A stretch of DNA of 64,000 nt from Lentimicrobiaceae bacterium (GTDB lineage: Bacteria > Bacteroidota > Bacteroidia > Bacteroidales > Lentimicrobiaceae): the NCBI GenBank assembly GCA_020636745.1, contig JACJXH010000004.1, positions 248,001-312,000 of the forward strand, given 5' to 3'. The stretch's first letter is position 1, and every line of letters begins with the position of its first letter. The notes under the pieces were generated by a model that saw only the letters and a program-made list of their open reading frames with translations, was not told where the DNA came from and did no database searches. Positions 62,414 through 64,000 of this stretch are shown one piece after another. The translations under genes and the position numbers were made by a program.

Positions 62414-63211
62414 TCAAAGTAAATTTCGCCTGAAAAAATCACGGATTACAGGCAAAGCCACCTCCGGAGCTTCAAGAAATCCCATGTGGCCTACCTTATC
62501 AAGCAAAAGAATTTCAGCATGTGAGGGCAACATAGCCTGCGCCAGAATTTTATTATAGGGCATACGACTATCCTGCTTGCCCACTACAAACAGAAAGGGT
62601 ATAGCTGAAGACATCAGCAAATCGAGGCCACCTTTACGCTCGCGCATACCTTCAAGTGCTGCCACAATACCTTTTGCCGAGATTGAGCCGGCACGATTTT
62701 GCAAAACCCCGATAGCTTCCGACAATTTTTCACGGTTTTCTTCAGCAAACAAATCGGGAATAAAATGATAGATAAAATTTGACCTGTTAAGGTTCACAAT
62801 ATCAATGGTTCTGCGCCGGTTTTCTTTGGTTTTATCATCATCAGGAGCGGCATGGGAATGAAACAGCACCAGACCTTTGACTCTTTCCGGGTACCGGGAA
62901 GCCAATTCGAGCGAAACATATCCACCCATTGAATGACCGGCTATAGCAAATTCCACTATTCCCAGATGATCGGCCACTGCCATTATGCTTTCAGCCATCA
63001 TTTCCATAGTATGTACATCACCAGCCACACCACTGCGGCCATGCCCAGGCAGGTCAATCACCAGCACGCTGAAATCTTTTTCAAGCATTGTAGCGAAATC
63101 GTCCCAGATTTCAGAAGATTCAAGAAAACCATGCACCAATATAACCCATGGTCCTTTACCAGCAGTGCGGTAATATACAGGTGTATTTTTGTAAGAAATG
63201 GATGTTGTCAT
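62414..63211 (-). CDS. Alpha/beta-hydrolase fold protein
   Basis: The 265-residue protein has the oxyanion motif LVHGFLESSEIWDDF, the nucleophile elbow GHSMGGYV, and a late catalytic His in VGHMGFLEAPE, with an Asp in VGKQDSRMP. It belongs to the broad esterase/haloperoxidase-like group; the substrate cannot be named. No signal peptide is seen, so it should be cytoplasmic. It stands alone, with no clear promoter element. Confidence 0.88.
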   Translation of the reverse strand: MTTSISYKNTPVYYRTAGKGPWVILVHGFLESSEIWDDFATMLEKDFSVLVIDLPGHGRSGVAGDVHTMEMMAESIMAVADHLGIVEFAIAGHSMGGYVSLELASRYPERVKGLVLFHSHAAPDDDKTKENRRRTIDIVNLNRSNFIYHFIPDLFAEENREKLSEAIGVLQNRAGSISAKGIVAALEGMRERKGGLDLLMSSAIPFLFVVGKQDSRMPYNKILAQAMLPSHAEILLLDKVGHMGFLEAPEVALPVIRDFFRRNLL

Positions 63212-63244
63212 AAAACCTGAAAATAAACACTTAAACCATGATAT

Positions 63245-63295
63245 AAAAAAGGCAGGAGGTTTATAAATGATAGTTTTTAAAAACCTCCCAACCTG
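63245..63295 (-). terminator. Terminator of the Xaa-Pro aminopeptidase gene
   Basis: On the minus strand AGG..GGAGGTTT pairs with AAACCTCC..CCT, followed by six T. It begins about 15 bases past the stop. Confidence 0.7.
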
Positions 63296-63309
63296 TATAT
63301 ACCGAGGAA

Positions 63310-64000
63310 TTAAAGACCAACAAAGTCTTCAGTTTCTCTGGACATTAAAAGCTCGATATCCTCCACAGTTTTGGGAATAGGCTTGCCCAATACCCTGAAA
63401 CCTTTTTCGGTGACCAGAACATCATCTTCAATGCGAATACCGCCAAAGTCTTTATAGGATTCTACCTTTTCGTAATTGATAAATTCAGTAAATTTTCCTT
63501 CAGCCTTCCATTGGTCGATCAAAGCCGGAATAAAATAAATGCCCGGCTCAACAGTAAGCACAAACCCGGGCTGCAGGCGACGGCCAAACCGGAGAAAAGC
63601 GGTTCCAAACTGGTCTGAACGTTTAACTTCATCATCGTATCCCACAAAATTTTCGCCAACGCCCTCAAGGTCGTGCACGTCCATTCCCAGCATATGTCCA
63701 AGTCCGTGAGGGAAAAACATGGCATGCGCTCCCTGCTTTACGGCTTCATCCACATCGCCTTTCATCAGACCGGCATCTTTGAGGCCCTGTGCAATAACAC
63801 GGGCTGCCAACAAATGAATTTCGCGATATGTTACTCCGGGTTTGATGGCTGCAATGGCATCGGTATTGGCTTTAAGCACAATTTCATATATCTCTTTCTG
63901 CCGGGGGCTGAACTTCCCTCCTACCGGCACAGTACGGGTAATATCGCTGCAATAGAGGGTTTCCTCTGATTCACAACCTGAATCAACCACCATCATGCGG
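63310..64000 (-). CDS. pepP: Xaa-Pro aminopeptidase, C-terminal catalytic part (truncated by window edge)
   Basis: The gene runs off the right edge; only the C-terminal 229 or so codons are present, with no start codon to assign (ATG at 63996 is internal). They show the pita-bread metal ligands: D in VVDSG, D in SDITRTVPVGG, H in FPHGLGHMLGMDVHD, E in LTVEPGIYFIP and E in GGIRIEDDVLV. The enzyme removes an N-terminal residue from peptides with proline in second position. The N-terminal domain lies outside the window. Confidence 0.93.
   Translation of the reverse strand, partial: RMMVVDSGCESEETLYCSDITRTVPVGGKFSPRQKEIYEIVLKANTDAIAAIKPGVTYREIHLLAARVIAQGLKDAGLMKGDVDEAVKQGAHAMFFPHGLGHMLGMDVHDLEGVGENFVGYDDEVKRSDQFGTAFLRFGRRLQPGFVLTVEPGIYFIPALIDQWKAEGKFTEFINYEKVESYKDFGGIRIEDDVLVTEKGFRVLGKPIPKTVEDIELLMSRETEDFVGL

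Noticed and set aside
1..64000. CRISPR arrays, insertion sequences or phage genes
   Set aside because: No regularly spaced repeats, transposase motifs or phage structural genes were seen on either strand.

Overview
The window looks like a chromosomal segment of a Bacteroidota bacterium, probably a Bacteroidales-like anaerobe or facultative anaerobe. The signs are a fused MurF-alanine racemase, a PorV-like protein beside a giant secreted protein with a type IX secretion-style tail, a large TonB-dependent receptor with a carboxypeptidase-like N-domain, a bacterial geranylgeranylglyceryl phosphate synthase, and repeated TAnnTTTG promoter elements, the known Bacteroidota -7 motif. Several of these elements lie just upstream of genes and were used to choose start codons. 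No rRNA, insertion sequence, prophage or CRISPR array was seen.

Layout. 1-2222: a NarL-type two-component pair, with the regulator cut by the window edge. 2394-3839: a beta-helix lipoprotein. 4208-8219: nucleotide-sugar genes (rfbB, galE, a WbpD-like acetyltransferase, a WbpE-like aminotransferase). 8528-16043: envelope biogenesis (outer-membrane protein, kdtA, pdxA, murF-alr), with a minus-strand pair of a metallophosphoesterase and an unusual GAF-like/nucleotidyltransferase fusion. 16135-28486: a long glycan/glycolipid region with three GT2 enzymes (one fused to a methyltransferase), two GT-C-like membrane proteins, an FrhB-like flavoprotein, a methyltransferase, a flippase-like protein, an SDR and an aldo-keto reductase. 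28655-29526: HIT protein and GreA.

29640-38801: a three-gene minus-strand operon of TonB-dependent receptor, 1426-residue secreted protein and PorV-like barrel. 38930-40134: a membrane-anchored protein and a lipoprotein with a ligand-less Rieske-like domain. 40215-49152: central metabolism (ahcY, GGGP synthase, DPP IV-type peptidase, meaB, split pntA and pntB). 49479-49794: tRNA-Lys, tRNA-Pro and tRNA-Thr. 49855-56555: TerC, a glutamine synthetase family protein, a second flippase-like protein, Hsp20, an EamA transporter and a PLD-type cardiolipin synthase-like enzyme. 56791-58868: small unknown genes and a LytTR regulator, with a 12-bp direct repeat of 21-bp period just beyond it. 59216-62329: yicC, gmk, a membrane class III nucleotidyl cyclase and nadD. 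The window ends with an alpha/beta hydrolase and a truncated Xaa-Pro aminopeptidase.

Taken together the segment is dominated by envelope construction: LPS core (kdtA), peptidoglycan (murF-alr), lipid-linked glycans and an outer-membrane secretion/uptake module. The best candidates for undescribed biology are the receptor/secreted protein/PorV operon, the GAF-like nucleotidyltransferase with its phosphoesterase, the FrhB-like glycolipid cluster, the cyclase inserted between gmk and nadD, and the LytTR-associated direct repeat. All functions are inferred from motifs read by eye; no database search was run.
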